From: Selenomonadaceae bacterium
Lineage (GTDB): Bacteria > Bacillota > Negativicutes > Selenomonadales > Selenomonadaceae
Reading direction: 5' to 3'
Length of the DNA: 17,320 bases
Assembly: GCA_017390245.1 (NCBI GenBank)
Contig: JAFPCE010000186.1
Span: 1 to 17,320 of the forward strand
Shown here: piece after piece, positions 7,498 to 15,334 of the stretch
Numbering within the stretch: the stretch's first letter is position 1
Layout of the letters: each line of letters opens with the position of its first letter
The notes under the pieces: model-generated
Database searches by the model: none
What the model saw: only the letters and a program-made list of their open reading frames with translations
Told to the model about the DNA's origin: nothing
Program-made: the position numbers and the translations under genes

Positions 7498-8550
7498 ATG
7501 GAAAAGGAAGAAGCCTTGATTAATGCCATGAGGAGCATTGAGAAGCAGTATGGCAAGGGCGCGATTATGCGCCTGGGTGATGCAGCGAACAACATGAATG
7601 TGGATGTTATTTCTACTGGTATTCTGCCTCTTGATATTGCCTTGGGCGTAGGTGGTATTCCTAGAGGCCGTATTATTGAGATTTATGGTCCTGAGTCTTC
7701 TGGTAAGACTACTGTTACCTTGCACATGATTGCTGAGGCTCAGCGCCAGGGCGGTACTGCTGCTTTTATTGATGCTGAGCATGCTCTTGATCCTGTTTAT
7801 GCGAAGAATTTAGGCGTTGATATTGATAATCTGCTGATTTCCCAGCCTGATACTGGTGAGCAGGCTCTGGAGATTGTGGAGGCGCTGGTTAGAAGCGGTG
7901 CTATTGATATCATCGTTGTGGACTCTGTAGCTGCTCTGGTGCCAAAGGCTGAGATTGAGGGCGATATGGGTGATTCTCATGTAGGTCTCTTAGCCCGCTT
8001 AATGAGCCAGGCGATGCGCAAGCTTACTGGTTTTATCAGCAAGTCCCAGACTTCTGCTATTTTCATTAATCAGATTCGTGAAAAGGTTGGCGTTATGTAT
8101 GGCAACCCTGAGACTACTACTGGTGACCGTGCCCTGAAGTTCTATTCTTCTGTACGCCTTGATGTCCGCAAGTTTGATGTGGTAAAGCAGGGTACTACTA
8201 TTCTGGGTAACCGTACCAGAGTTAAGGTCGTTAAGAACAAGGTTGCTCCTCCATTTAAGACTGCTGAGTTTGATATTATGTATGGTGAGGGTGTATCCCG
8301 TGAAAGCAGCCTGATTGATATTGCTGCTGATCTGGATATCATTAACAAGAGCGGTTCCTGGTATTCCTATGAAGGTACCCGCCTGGGACAGGGCAAGGAT
8401 ACCGTTAAGGAATTCCTGAAGGCTAATCCTGAGGCTCGTGAGGAAATCGAGAGCAAGCTGCAGGAAATGCTGAAGGACGAAAAGGTGCTGGCCCGTTTAA
8501 CTGGCGGCGGCAAGAAGAGCAAGCTGGCTGACAAAGAAGATAGCGAGTAA
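7498..8550 (+). CDS. recA: Recombinase RecA
   Basis: A 350-residue RecA, the normal length. It forms ATP-dependent filaments on single-stranded DNA, pairs homologous strands and triggers LexA self-cleavage in the SOS response. Visible features are Walker A GPESSGKT (64-71), Walker B IIVVDS (138-143), EIEGDMGDSHVGLLARLM (loop L1 region), and FINQIREKVG followed by the loop L2 region. The C-terminal tail is charged and ends in K-K-S-K-L-A-D-K-E-D-S-E. Two ATGs lie 6 bases apart. I chose the second (7498) because AGGAG (7485-7489) is 8 bases before it and only 2 before the first. The gene has its own promoter with a LexA-like box. recX follows after about 95 bases. The last codons and the stop lie inside a short tandem repeat (see 8539-8617). 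Confidence 0.98.
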   Translation: MEKEEALINAMRSIEKQYGKGAIMRLGDAANNMNVDVISTGILPLDIALGVGGIPRGRIIEIYGPESSGKTTVTLHMIAEAQRQGGTAAFIDAEHALDPVYAKNLGVDIDNLLISQPDTGEQALEIVEALVRSGAIDIIVVDSVAALVPKAEIEGDMGDSHVGLLARLMSQAMRKLTGFISKSQTSAIFINQIREKVGVMYGNPETTTGDRALKFYSSVRLDVRKFDVVKQGTTILGNRTRVKVVKNKVAPPFKTAEFDIMYGEGVSRESSLIDIAADLDIINKSGSWYSYEGTRLGQGKDTVKEFLKANPEAREEIESKLQEMLKDEKVLARLTGGGKKSKLADKEDSE

Positions 8551-8617
8551 TACAGTAAGATAGTGAGTAATACTTGCAGATTGCGGGTAATAAAGCAGAC
8601 CGTGAATAATACAGCAA
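8539..8617. repeat. Four imperfect 20-bp tandem repeats across the end of recA
   Basis: Units of about 20 bases start at 8539, 8559, 8579 and 8598 (the last shifted by one base). The first reads GATAGCGAGTAATACAGTAA; the others differ at several positions, and all four keep the core GTAATA or ATAATA. The first unit contains the recA stop codon, so the array spans the coding end and the recA-recX gap. Confidence 0.7.
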
Positions 8618-8644
8618 TGTACAGCAAGGGAATGGTGAAGTACC

Positions 8645-9355
8645 TTGATAGATTGTGAGGACTTTTTACAGGCCGGCCGGGGAAGAAAAAAGGCTGGTTT
8701 TACTGGTAATATGCCACAGCCCTTAAAGCCAGCGAGAGCCTGCGTTTCAGAGGAAATACCAGATGAACTGGATATGGCCAATATGGCATCTCTGGAGGAA
8801 ATCTATATCCCAGAGGCAGAAAGCTATGCTGCAGCAGTGGATGCAGCTATGCCAGAAGCAAAATGGGGACGGGGCAGAAAAGCCAAAAGCAAAAGGCCTC
8901 AGCCATCCTGCAAGGCCAAGGCCGTAGATTTGCTGGCACGAAGTGACCAGAGCGTTAAAAAGCTGACGGAAAAGCTGAAGCGCCGCTCCTATGACAGTGC
9001 TGATATAGAGGAAACTATAGAGTGGCTGCAGGAAAAGCACTACATTGACGATGAAGCAGGCTGTGGCAGGAGATTTGAGTATCTCTATGAAAACAGCAGC
9101 TACAGTGTCAAGCAGATTGTGGCGAAATTACAGCAGCAGGGCTATGACAGGTCGCTGGTAATGGAGTGCATACCTGAGGATACCTTCCAGCGTGAATACG
9201 AAAAGGCTTTAAAGGCACTGAGAAGTAAATGCAGCTCCAAGGACCGAGAAGACATCGATAGCAAGAAAATGCTGCAGTGGCTCTATGGCAGGGGCTTTAA
9301 TTATGAGGTATCCCGCTGTGCCTTAGAGGATGTGCTGGCGGAAAAAGAAGAATAA
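8645..9355 (+). CDS. recX: Regulatory protein RecX
   Basis: A RecX-family protein, a modulator that binds RecA filaments and usually limits them. The RecX domain covers about residues 90-236. It has the typical three-helix repeats, seen as AVDLLARSDQSVKKLTEKL, ETIEWLQEKHYIDD, RRFEYLYENSSYSVKQIVAKL, and GYDRSLVMECI near 167-176. The start is uncertain. The longest form begins with TTG at 8645 and has only weak GGTGAAG pairing 7 bases before it; ATG at 8711 or 8773 would give shorter proteins. With the TTG start there is an about 90-residue low-complexity leader holding two similar basic patches, GRGRKKAG (11-18) and GRGRKAKSKR (75-84). It lies directly after recA, the classical arrangement, and is probably read through from the recA promoter. 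Confidence 0.87.
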   Translation: MIDCEDFLQAGRGRKKAGFTGNMPQPLKPARACVSEEIPDELDMANMASLEEIYIPEAESYAAAVDAAMPEAKWGRGRKAKSKRPQPSCKAKAVDLLARSDQSVKKLTEKLKRRSYDSADIEETIEWLQEKHYIDDEAGCGRRFEYLYENSSYSVKQIVAKLQQQGYDRSLVMECIPEDTFQREYEKALKALRSKCSSKDREDIDSKKMLQWLYGRGFNYEVSRCALEDVLAEKEE

Positions 9356-9476
9356 GGCTGGCAGAGAATGATGCTGGCATTGTTTCCTGCAGGCAATGAT
9401 ACAGGCAGCAAGGCAGCTAATGCGAACTGAACTGGCCAAAATGAAAAAGTTTATATTAGAAAGTTAGATTTTATCA
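9356..9476. other. Spacer between recX and the terminator
   Basis: I see no gene, repeat or regulatory site in this stretch. Confidence 0.4.
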
Positions 9477-9478
9477 GC

Positions 9479-9530
9479 AAAGGGAAACCCAGGAAAGCTA
9501 TATATGACGGCTGGAATGGTTTCCCTTTTT
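9479..9530 (+). terminator. Terminator between recX and guaA
   Basis: An 11-bp perfect stem (9479-9489 with 9518-9528) encloses a 28-base loop and runs into T residues (9526-9530). The A residues on the left make a minus-strand terminator possible too. The large loop lowers confidence slightly. I found no purine-riboswitch signature around it. Confidence 0.7.
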
Positions 9531-9532
9531 AT

Positions 9533-9561
9533 TTGATTTATGTTAGAATGTAGGGTATTAA
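9533..9561 (+). promoter_or_regulatory. Candidate guaA promoter
   Basis: TTGATT (9533-9538), exactly 17 bases, then TATTAA (9556-9561). An overlapping alternative is an extended -10, TGTTAGAAT (9541-9549). Either would give a short leader before guaA. Confidence 0.5.
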
Positions 9562-9601
9562 GTACTAATAAATATTTTGGAAAATTAAGGAGGTAGCCCC
9601 T

Positions 9602-11146
9602 TTGAAAAACGAAAAGATTCTTGTGCTGGACTTTGGCGGCCAGTATAATCAGCTGATTGCCCGCCGTGTTCGTGAATGTAATGTATATTGCGAGGTTCAT
9701 CCTAATACTCTGAGTATTGAGAAAATCAAGGAAATGAATCCTAAAGGCATTATTTTTACTGGTGGTCCTAACAGCGTTTATGCTGCAGATTCGGCCACCA
9801 TTAGTACGGAGATTTTTAAACTGGGGATTCCTGTTTTAGGTATTTGTTATGGTTCTCAGCTCATTGCTCATCTCTTAGGGGGACGTGTTGAGACTGCTCC
9901 TGTCAGCGAGTATGGCAAGACTGAGGTTACTATCAAGGACACCAGCTCCAAGCTGTTCCAGGATGTAAATCCTAGCACTATCTGCTGGATGAGCCACACT
10001 GACTATATTGCTGAAGCTCCTGCTAACTTCACTGTTACTGCCTGCACTCCTGTATGCCCTGTAGCTGGCATGGAGAATGAGGCTGAGGGCATCTATGCTG
10101 TACAGTTCCATCCAGAGGTACTCCACACTGTAGAGGGCAGCAAGATGCTGTCTAACTTCGTTTACAAGGTTTGCCAGTGTGCTGGTGACTGGCGCATGGA
10201 TTCCTTCGTAGAGACTACCATTCAGCAGCTGAGAGAGCGTATTGGCAATGGCAAGGCACTGTGTGCACTGTCTGGTGGCGTTGATTCTTCTGTAGCTGCA
10301 GTACTGATGGCTAAGGCTATTGGCAAGCAGCTGACCTGCGTATTTGTAGATCATGGCCTTTTGCGCAAGGATGAGGGTGATGAAGTAGAGGCTGTATTTG
10401 GCCCTGAGGGACATTATGACCTGAACTTTATCCGTGTTAATGCCCAGGAGCGCTTCTATGAGAAGCTGAAGGGTGTTACAGAGCCTGAGGCAAAGCGCAA
10501 AATTATCGGTGAGGAGTTTATCCGCGTATTTGAGGAAGAGGCTAAGAAGATTGGCGCTGTTGACTTCCTGGTACAGGGTACTATTTATCCAGACGTTATT
10601 GAAAGCGGCTTAGGCAAGTCCGCTGTTATTAAATCCCATCACAATGTAGGCGGTCTCCCTGACTGTGTAGACTTTAAGGAAATCGTTGAGCCACTGCGCC
10701 TCCTCTTTAAGGATGAGGTTCGCAATGCCGGCCGTGAGCTGGGTATTCCAGAATATCTGGTAAACCGCCAGCCATTCCCTGGTCCTGGTCTCGGTATCCG
10801 CATTATCGGTGAGGTTACTGCAGAGAAGGTAAAGATTGTACAGGAAGCTGATGCTATTTACCGTGAGGAAATTGCCAAAGCAGGGGTAGATAAGAACCTG
10901 GGCCAGTATTTCGCAGCCCTCACTAATATGCGTTCCGTAGGCGTAATGGGCGATTTCAGAACCTACGACTACGCTGTAGCACTTCGTGCCGTTATGACCA
11001 GTGACTTCATGACAGCTGAAAGCGCAGAAATTCCTTGGGAGGTTCTCCACAAGGTTACCAACAGAATTGTCAATGAGGTAAAGGGTGTTAACCGTGTAAT
11101 GTATGATTGCACCAGCAAACCACCTGCAACCATTGAGTTTGAGTAA
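9602..11146 (+). CDS. guaA: GMP synthase (glutamine-hydrolysing)
   Basis: A 514-residue enzyme of normal length that converts XMP to GMP using ATP and ammonia released from glutamine, the last step of guanine nucleotide synthesis in the cytosol. The N-terminal class I amidotransferase domain shows GICYGSQLIAH (80-90, nucleophile Cys82) and QFHPEV (168-173, His170 and Glu172). The ATP-pyrophosphatase domain begins near residue 200, with the P-loop SGGVDSS at 224-230. The dimerisation domain includes PFPGPGLGIRIIGEV and the usual C-terminus SKPPATIEFE. The start is TTG at 9602, with AAGGAGGT (9588-9595) 6 bases before it; no nearby ATG has such a site. A terminator and probable promoter upstream make it a separate transcript from recA-recX. 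The kinase gene follows after 62 bases without a visible terminator. Confidence 0.97.
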   Translation: MKNEKILVLDFGGQYNQLIARRVRECNVYCEVHPNTLSIEKIKEMNPKGIIFTGGPNSVYAADSATISTEIFKLGIPVLGICYGSQLIAHLLGGRVETAPVSEYGKTEVTIKDTSSKLFQDVNPSTICWMSHTDYIAEAPANFTVTACTPVCPVAGMENEAEGIYAVQFHPEVLHTVEGSKMLSNFVYKVCQCAGDWRMDSFVETTIQQLRERIGNGKALCALSGGVDSSVAAVLMAKAIGKQLTCVFVDHGLLRKDEGDEVEAVFGPEGHYDLNFIRVNAQERFYEKLKGVTEPEAKRKIIGEEFIRVFEEEAKKIGAVDFLVQGTIYPDVIESGLGKSAVIKSHHNVGGLPDCVDFKEIVEPLRLLFKDEVRNAGRELGIPEYLVNRQPFPGPGLGIRIIGEVTAEKVKIVQEADAIYREEIAKAGVDKNLGQYFAALTNMRSVGVMGDFRTYDYAVALRAVMTSDFMTAESAEIPWEVLHKVTNRIVNEVKGVNRVMYDCTSKPPATIEFE

Positions 11147-11208
11147 TAGTTAACAGCATTTTCTTGGCTTAGACAGCAAGAGATATGCTAGGGCGAAAGG
11201 GGGATTTT

Positions 11209-13347
11209 ATGGACTCTGGCTCTGGAGAAAATGCTAAGAAAGAAAGTGAATATATAAAGGTTGCAGTGGCCCTGGTGCTGGTAGTGCTGGTGGTGCTGGG
11301 GCTGGTGTGTTACCAGGACTGGGAGAAGGAGCAGTATGCTTACCGCGTCCAGGTGATGCATGAGTGTGCACCTAAGGGTGAGCTGGTTTTTGCTGACGAT
11401 AACGGTGCGCCGCCTATCAGCTTTGTAGATCATGATGGCGTATACAAGGGTATCATGAAGGACTACATGAATGAGATGGCCATTGAGCTGGGCGTGGATA
11501 TTGTAGAGAAGCCTTGTGATTTCGATGATGCTTTGCTGGCATTGCGGAACAACCAGAGCGATTTCTGCAGCATGATGATTAATGATGAACGCAAGGAGTA
11601 TCTGGTTTTTTCTGATCCTATTTATACCCTGCGGTCTGTTTTGGTGCAGAAAAAATCCACAAATTATCAGCTAAAGGATCTTAATGGACTCCGGGTTGCC
11701 ACCCAGCAGGGAGATTTTGCCAATGACTACATGAAAAAGCATTATCCTGGTGCAAAGCTGGTTTATGTCAGCAATATCCGGGAGGCACTTGGGCTTTTGA
11801 CGTTGGGCAATGTGGATATGGTAGTGGGCGATGAGCCTGTTATCAGCTATTACATTGAGCAGTCAGGTCTAAATGAAAGTATGTATATCCTGGGGAAGGC
11901 GCTTTATGAGGGTCAGGTCTGCCTGGGCATGCCACGGGAGAAGGCTGCCATGGTGCCTTATGTGAACCAGGCTATTGCCAATATCAAGGTCAAGGGCCAG
12001 CTGCAGAAAATCCAGCAGAAGTGGTTTGGCCTTTCCACACCTCTCATGGAGGATAAAAGCAAGGAGCATGCCATGGAAGGCTTTGTAATGGCCGGAATGG
12101 TTATCTTGGTGCTGTTTGTGCTTATTCACATGTACTCCTTGCAGAAGCAGGTAAAGCTGCGGACAAAGGATTTGGAAAAGGCCCTGGAGCTGGCTAAAAA
12201 GGCAGACCAGGCAAAGACAGTCTTTCTCTTTAACATGTCCCACGATATCCGTACGCCAATGAATGCTATTTTAGGCTACACAGATCTTTTAAAGGATAAT
12301 CTGGGCAATGTGGAAAAATCTGCAGATTACCTGGCTAAAATCAAGGAATCCGGGGATTTTCTGCTGACTCTTATTAATAATGTGCTGGAAATGGCCCGTA
12401 TTGAAAGCGGCCACATGACATTGGATGAAGTACCTTGTTCTCTGGCAGATATTTTTGCAAGCATTGGCAATATATATGCCGAGATGTTCAGGGGGAAGAA
12501 AATAAAAGTTGCAAAGAATTTGCAATTTCATAGCAAATATGTATACTGCGATAAGCTGAAGATAACAGAAATCTTTGTAAATCTTGTTTCTAATGCCTTG
12601 AAGTATACGCCAGAAGGCGGAACTATTTCTGTTGATGTGGAGGAAATACCATGTGACAGGGAAGGCTATACTACCATCAGAGCGGTTATAGCTGATACTG
12701 GTATTGGTATGTCAGAGGAGTTCCAGCAGGTGCTGTTTGAGGTCTTTACCAGGGAACGTAATTCTGCAGGTAACCGCATCGAGGGCACTGGCCTTGGCAT
12801 GCCTATTGTAAAGAAGCTGGTTACCCTGATGGGAGGCACTATTGAGGTAAAAAGCAAGCTGGGGGAAGGCTCTGCCTTTACCATAACCATTTCCCACCGC
12901 ATAGCTGAGGATGTGGTTATGGAGGACAAAAAAGAAACATCTCAGGATCTGAAGGTGCTGCAGGGCAGGCGCATCCTGCTGGCAGAGGACAATGACCTGA
13001 ATGCTGAAATCGCCATGGAGATACTGAAGAAGTACGGCCTGCAGGTGGAACGAGCTGAAGACGGTGCTATCTGTGTAGAGATGCTGAAGCAGCATGAGGA
13101 TGAGTATTATGATTTGATTCTCATGGATGTGCAGATGCCAAACATGGATGGCTACACTGCTTGCAGAACTATCCGTGAGCTGAAGGATACAGCAAAGAGC
13201 AGTATTCCTGTTATAGCCATGACGGCCAATGCCTTTGCTGAGGACCGTGAAAATGCACTGGCAGCTGGGATGAATGAACATATAGCCAAGCCCCTGGACG
13301 TGGAAAAAATACTGGAAATACTGATAAAATTTTTGGAAAAGCAGTAG
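11209..13347 (+). CDS. Hybrid sensor histidine kinase with solute-binding sensor domain
   Basis: A 712-residue membrane kinase built like a compact BvgS/EvgS protein. Order of parts: short cytoplasmic N-terminus, membrane helix (17-34), one extracytoplasmic family-3 solute-binding domain (about 57-280, ELVFADDNGAPPISF near its start and QQKWFG at its end), second helix (291-310), short coiled coil, HisKA (MSHDIRTPMN, phospho-His345), HATPase (N box NLVSNALKY, G1 DTGIGM 496-501, G2 GTGLGM 526-531) and a receiver (LLAEDND, phospho-Asp640 in LILMDVQMPNMDGY, Lys694 in AKPLD). It probably senses an amino acid or similar small ligand. There is no HPt domain and no response regulator beside it, so the phosphoryl group must go to a partner elsewhere. 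I chose ATG 11209 because AAAGGGGG lies just before it; ATG 11185 lacks such a site. The TAG stop abuts the suspected junction. Confidence 0.93.
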   Translation: MDSGSGENAKKESEYIKVAVALVLVVLVVLGLVCYQDWEKEQYAYRVQVMHECAPKGELVFADDNGAPPISFVDHDGVYKGIMKDYMNEMAIELGVDIVEKPCDFDDALLALRNNQSDFCSMMINDERKEYLVFSDPIYTLRSVLVQKKSTNYQLKDLNGLRVATQQGDFANDYMKKHYPGAKLVYVSNIREALGLLTLGNVDMVVGDEPVISYYIEQSGLNESMYILGKALYEGQVCLGMPREKAAMVPYVNQAIANIKVKGQLQKIQQKWFGLSTPLMEDKSKEHAMEGFVMAGMVILVLFVLIHMYSLQKQVKLRTKDLEKALELAKKADQAKTVFLFNMSHDIRTPMNAILGYTDLLKDNLGNVEKSADYLAKIKESGDFLLTLINNVLEMARIESGHMTLDEVPCSLADIFASIGNIYAEMFRGKKIKVAKNLQFHSKYVYCDKLKITEIFVNLVSNALKYTPEGGTISVDVEEIPCDREGYTTIRAVIADTGIGMSEEFQQVLFEVFTRERNSAGNRIEGTGLGMPIVKKLVTLMGGTIEVKSKLGEGSAFTITISHRIAEDVVMEDKKETSQDLKVLQGRRILLAEDNDLNAEIAMEILKKYGLQVERAEDGAICVEMLKQHEDEYYDLILMDVQMPNMDGYTACRTIRELKDTAKSSIPVIAMTANAFAEDRENALAAGMNEHIAKPLDVEKILEILIKFLEKQ

Positions 13348-15054
13348 AAGGCTAGGGGACTGGGAATCGTTTTTGCAAAGAGCTCTTCGGTTACCGGCGG
13401 AGAGTACCAGCTGCAAAGCGGTACCTCGATGTCTACACCGCATTATGCAGGTGTGTATCTTCTTGTAAATGAATATGTAAAAAAGGCAGGGTTTGAACCG
13501 TCGCAGGATCTTGCACAAAACATCATAATGTCTTCGGCAAGGATTTTGCGAAATGAAGACACCAATATCCCCTATTCCCCCAGAAATCAGGGAGCAGGAC
13601 TTGCCGATGTCAAAGCGGCACTAAATACCAAGGTTATCCTGAAAGGTCACGACGGAAAAGGCAAGCTGTCTCTGGGAGAAAATCTGGGTGACGAAATAAG
13701 CTTCAAAATATATGCACAAAACATTACACAGACCGATGTGACCTTTGATGAGATAACAGTTGAGGTTATGACAGATGATATTACCCAAGACGGATATGTG
13801 GGCAAAGTAAAGTCCATCCCCTTTTCCTGCGATGGCGTATCCGAGATAACGGTTGAGGCAAATTCGGAAAAAGAAATAGAATTTAATATTACATTGGACA
13901 GCGAAGCAACAAAAGAAAATCTGCAAATATTTGAAAACGGATTTTTTGTTGACGGATATGTTATAATGAAGAAAAGCGGCACGGATTTAAAGGCAAGTAT
14001 TCCGTTTACAGGCTTTTACGGAGACTGGGAAAAAGCACCGCTTGTGGATCTGCCCTGGTACGAAGATGACAGCTTTTACTCTGTTACGGGACTGTATGGA
14101 GCCTTGGGCAGTGAGTGCAACATAGAAGAGCACGACTGCTCTGCACTGGGTGTAAATACCTTTGCCGTTCTCCTTTCGGAAGAAAACCCCGAAATCGACC
14201 CTATGGATTACAGCGGTATACAATATGCAGGCTTTTCTCCAAACGGCGACGCTTTATTGGACAGCCTTTGCATAACATCTTTTACAATGAGGCCGTGCTA
14301 TGACCTTGATGTTACAATTACTGACAAAGACCAAAATGTAATCTACACAGACACAAAGAGCATTGTGGATAAATATTTGCTCATATGCAGTGATGCAGAC
14401 CTCTCTATTGCCGAGGGTGACTACACTGCAAGGATAAGCGGCGTTTATGCATCGGATAACAATACGAAATACGAGCTTGATATGCCGTTTTATGTAGATA
14501 CAACAAAGCCCGTAATAGACAAGATAGAAATAACGCAGGATAACGGCAGAAAGCTCCTTAAGGTAAATGCCTCGGACAACAGGTACATAATGGGCATTGA
14601 GCTTATTAAAGATGGCAACATATTATCTTTGCAGGTACCTGTGCCTTCGGACAAGGCGGAGTTTTTGTTTGATATAACGGGACTTACGGAAACGGAGCTT
14701 GAAATATATGTGACAGACTACGCATATAATACCTTTTCGGCAGGTGTGACAGGTCTCGAAGCCGGGATAGAAAAACCGCTTGTTTTCGGCGACAAAAGTG
14801 CGGTGGCAATAGCAGATTTTGTAAATCTCACAGGCGACAGCATAACAGCGGACATCTTTGCGGTATTGTATGATGAAAATGGCAATATGAAGGATGTATC
14901 TTTAAAGAAGGGCGAGCAAATATTGCCACAGAGCAGTACAAAGCTCTTTGAGCTTGAAAATGTTGCATCGGGAGATGTAATAAAGATTATAACAGTGGAA
15001 AGCAGCACATTAGCTCCCCTTTGCAAATACGCCGAAAAGAAAGCGGTCAAATAA
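13348..15054 (+). CDS. Subtilisin-like (S8) serine protease, N-terminally truncated
   Basis: The C-terminal portion of a large cell-envelope subtilase of the lactocepin/C5a-peptidase type. The frame is open from just after the kinase stop. Protease-like sequence is clear from VTGGEYQLQSGTSMSTPH onward and may begin near 13360. The catalytic Ser is in GTSMSTP (codon 13426-13428). The Asp and His of the triad, the signal peptide and any start with a ribosome binding site are missing, so several hundred residues are lost. The first in-frame ATG (13429) lies inside the active-site motif and is not a credible start. After the catalytic domain comes an Fn3-like domain (bases about 13630-14030, with the family phrase GFFVDGYV ... 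IPFTGFYGDW), then further beta-rich, probably Ig-like, modules. There is no LPXTG motif, S-layer domain or membrane anchor at the C-terminus. As it stands it cannot be an active protease. Ile ATA and Leu CTT are frequent, unlike the kinase gene before it. Confidence 0.85.
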   Translation, partial: KARGLGIVFAKSSSVTGGEYQLQSGTSMSTPHYAGVYLLVNEYVKKAGFEPSQDLAQNIIMSSARILRNEDTNIPYSPRNQGAGLADVKAALNTKVILKGHDGKGKLSLGENLGDEISFKIYAQNITQTDVTFDEITVEVMTDDITQDGYVGKVKSIPFSCDGVSEITVEANSEKEIEFNITLDSEATKENLQIFENGFFVDGYVIMKKSGTDLKASIPFTGFYGDWEKAPLVDLPWYEDDSFYSVTGLYGALGSECNIEEHDCSALGVNTFAVLLSEENPEIDPMDYSGIQYAGFSPNGDALLDSLCITSFTMRPCYDLDVTITDKDQNVIYTDTKSIVDKYLLICSDADLSIAEGDYTARISGVYASDNNTKYELDMPFYVDTTKPVIDKIEITQDNGRKLLKVNASDNRYIMGIELIKDGNILSLQVPVPSDKAEFLFDITGLTETELEIYVTDYAYNTFSAGVTGLEAGIEKPLVFGDKSAVAIADFVNLTGDSITADIFAVLYDENGNMKDVSLKKGEQILPQSSTKLFELENVASGDVIKIITVESSTLAPLCKYAEKKAVK

Positions 15055-15136
15055 CAAAAATGTTGACAAATCGTACCAAAGTTACATAAAAAGTGCACAA
15101 ATTAGCCCCAATGTGGACAATATGGGAAAATTTTAG
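15055..15136. promoter_or_regulatory. AT-rich spacer with DnaA-box-like sites
   Basis: This stretch holds no gene. TGTGGACAA (15112-15120) differs from the DnaA box TGTGGATAA by one base. TGTTGACAA (15061-15069) and GTGCACAA (15103-15110) are weaker relatives. Position next to rpmH, a common neighbour of the origin, makes DnaA binding plausible but not established. Confidence 0.35.
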
Positions 15137-15165
15137 TTGACAAATAAAATATGATGGTATATAAT
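15137..15165 (+). promoter_or_regulatory. Sigma-A promoter of the rpmH operon
   Basis: TTGACA (15137-15142), exactly 17 bases, then TATAAT (15160-15165): both hexamers are perfect. Transcription would begin near 15172 and leave a leader of about 160 bases before rpmH. Confidence 0.92.
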
Positions 15166-15171
15166 TAGATG

Positions 15172-15334
15172 TGATTTTTAGTCGGCAAAAGGTTTTTTAA
15201 ATGAATTTCGTTTCTCCGCGGTGTACGCATGCGGAGTTCCCAAGCCGTAGGGACGGCAGATACGGCATAAGCATTTGCTTGATTTAAAGAACTTTCAATA
15301 TACAGCTGTACTTTTGTAAGGAGGTGTAGAGTTA
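15172..15334 (+). promoter_or_regulatory. Structured 5' leader of rpmH
   Basis: This leader follows the strong promoter and ends with AAGGAGGTG (15318-15326), 8 bases before the rpmH ATG. It contains three small inverted repeats: CTCCGC/GCGGAG (15214-15219 with 15231-15236), GCCGTA/TACGGC (15244-15249 with 15261-15266) and AAGC/GCTT (15269-15272 with 15277-15280). A 28-codon open frame (15201-15287) overlaps them but has no good ribosome binding site. Regulatory meaning is unknown. Confidence 0.45.

Noticed and set aside
8539..8617. CRISPR-like array
   Set aside because: The units are contiguous with no unique spacers, are degenerate, and lie in recA. No cas gene is present.
9356..9601. Purine riboswitch before guaA
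   Set aside because: guaA is a known target of such switches, but the only structure is a simple stem with a T tract. The conserved purine-aptamer loops are not seen.
13378..13387. Perfect 10-bp palindrome AAGAGCTCTT near the junction
   Set aside because: It is short, and nothing else suggests a recombination or attachment site. It may be chance.
12712..13518. Long minus-strand open frame crossing the kinase end and the suspected junction
   Set aside because: It is antisense to the kinase gene, its product is Cys/His/Leu-rich with no recognisable domain, and it has no ribosome binding site.
13429..15054. Intact small secreted protein starting at ATG 13429
   Set aside because: That ATG is the Met of the subtilase GTSMSTP motif. 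There is no signal peptide or ribosome binding site, so it is a fragment of a larger gene.
15201..15287. 28-codon leader peptide before rpmH
   Set aside because: The ATG has no purine-rich site at proper distance and the frame overlaps inverted repeats. It is better described as leader RNA or a repeat.
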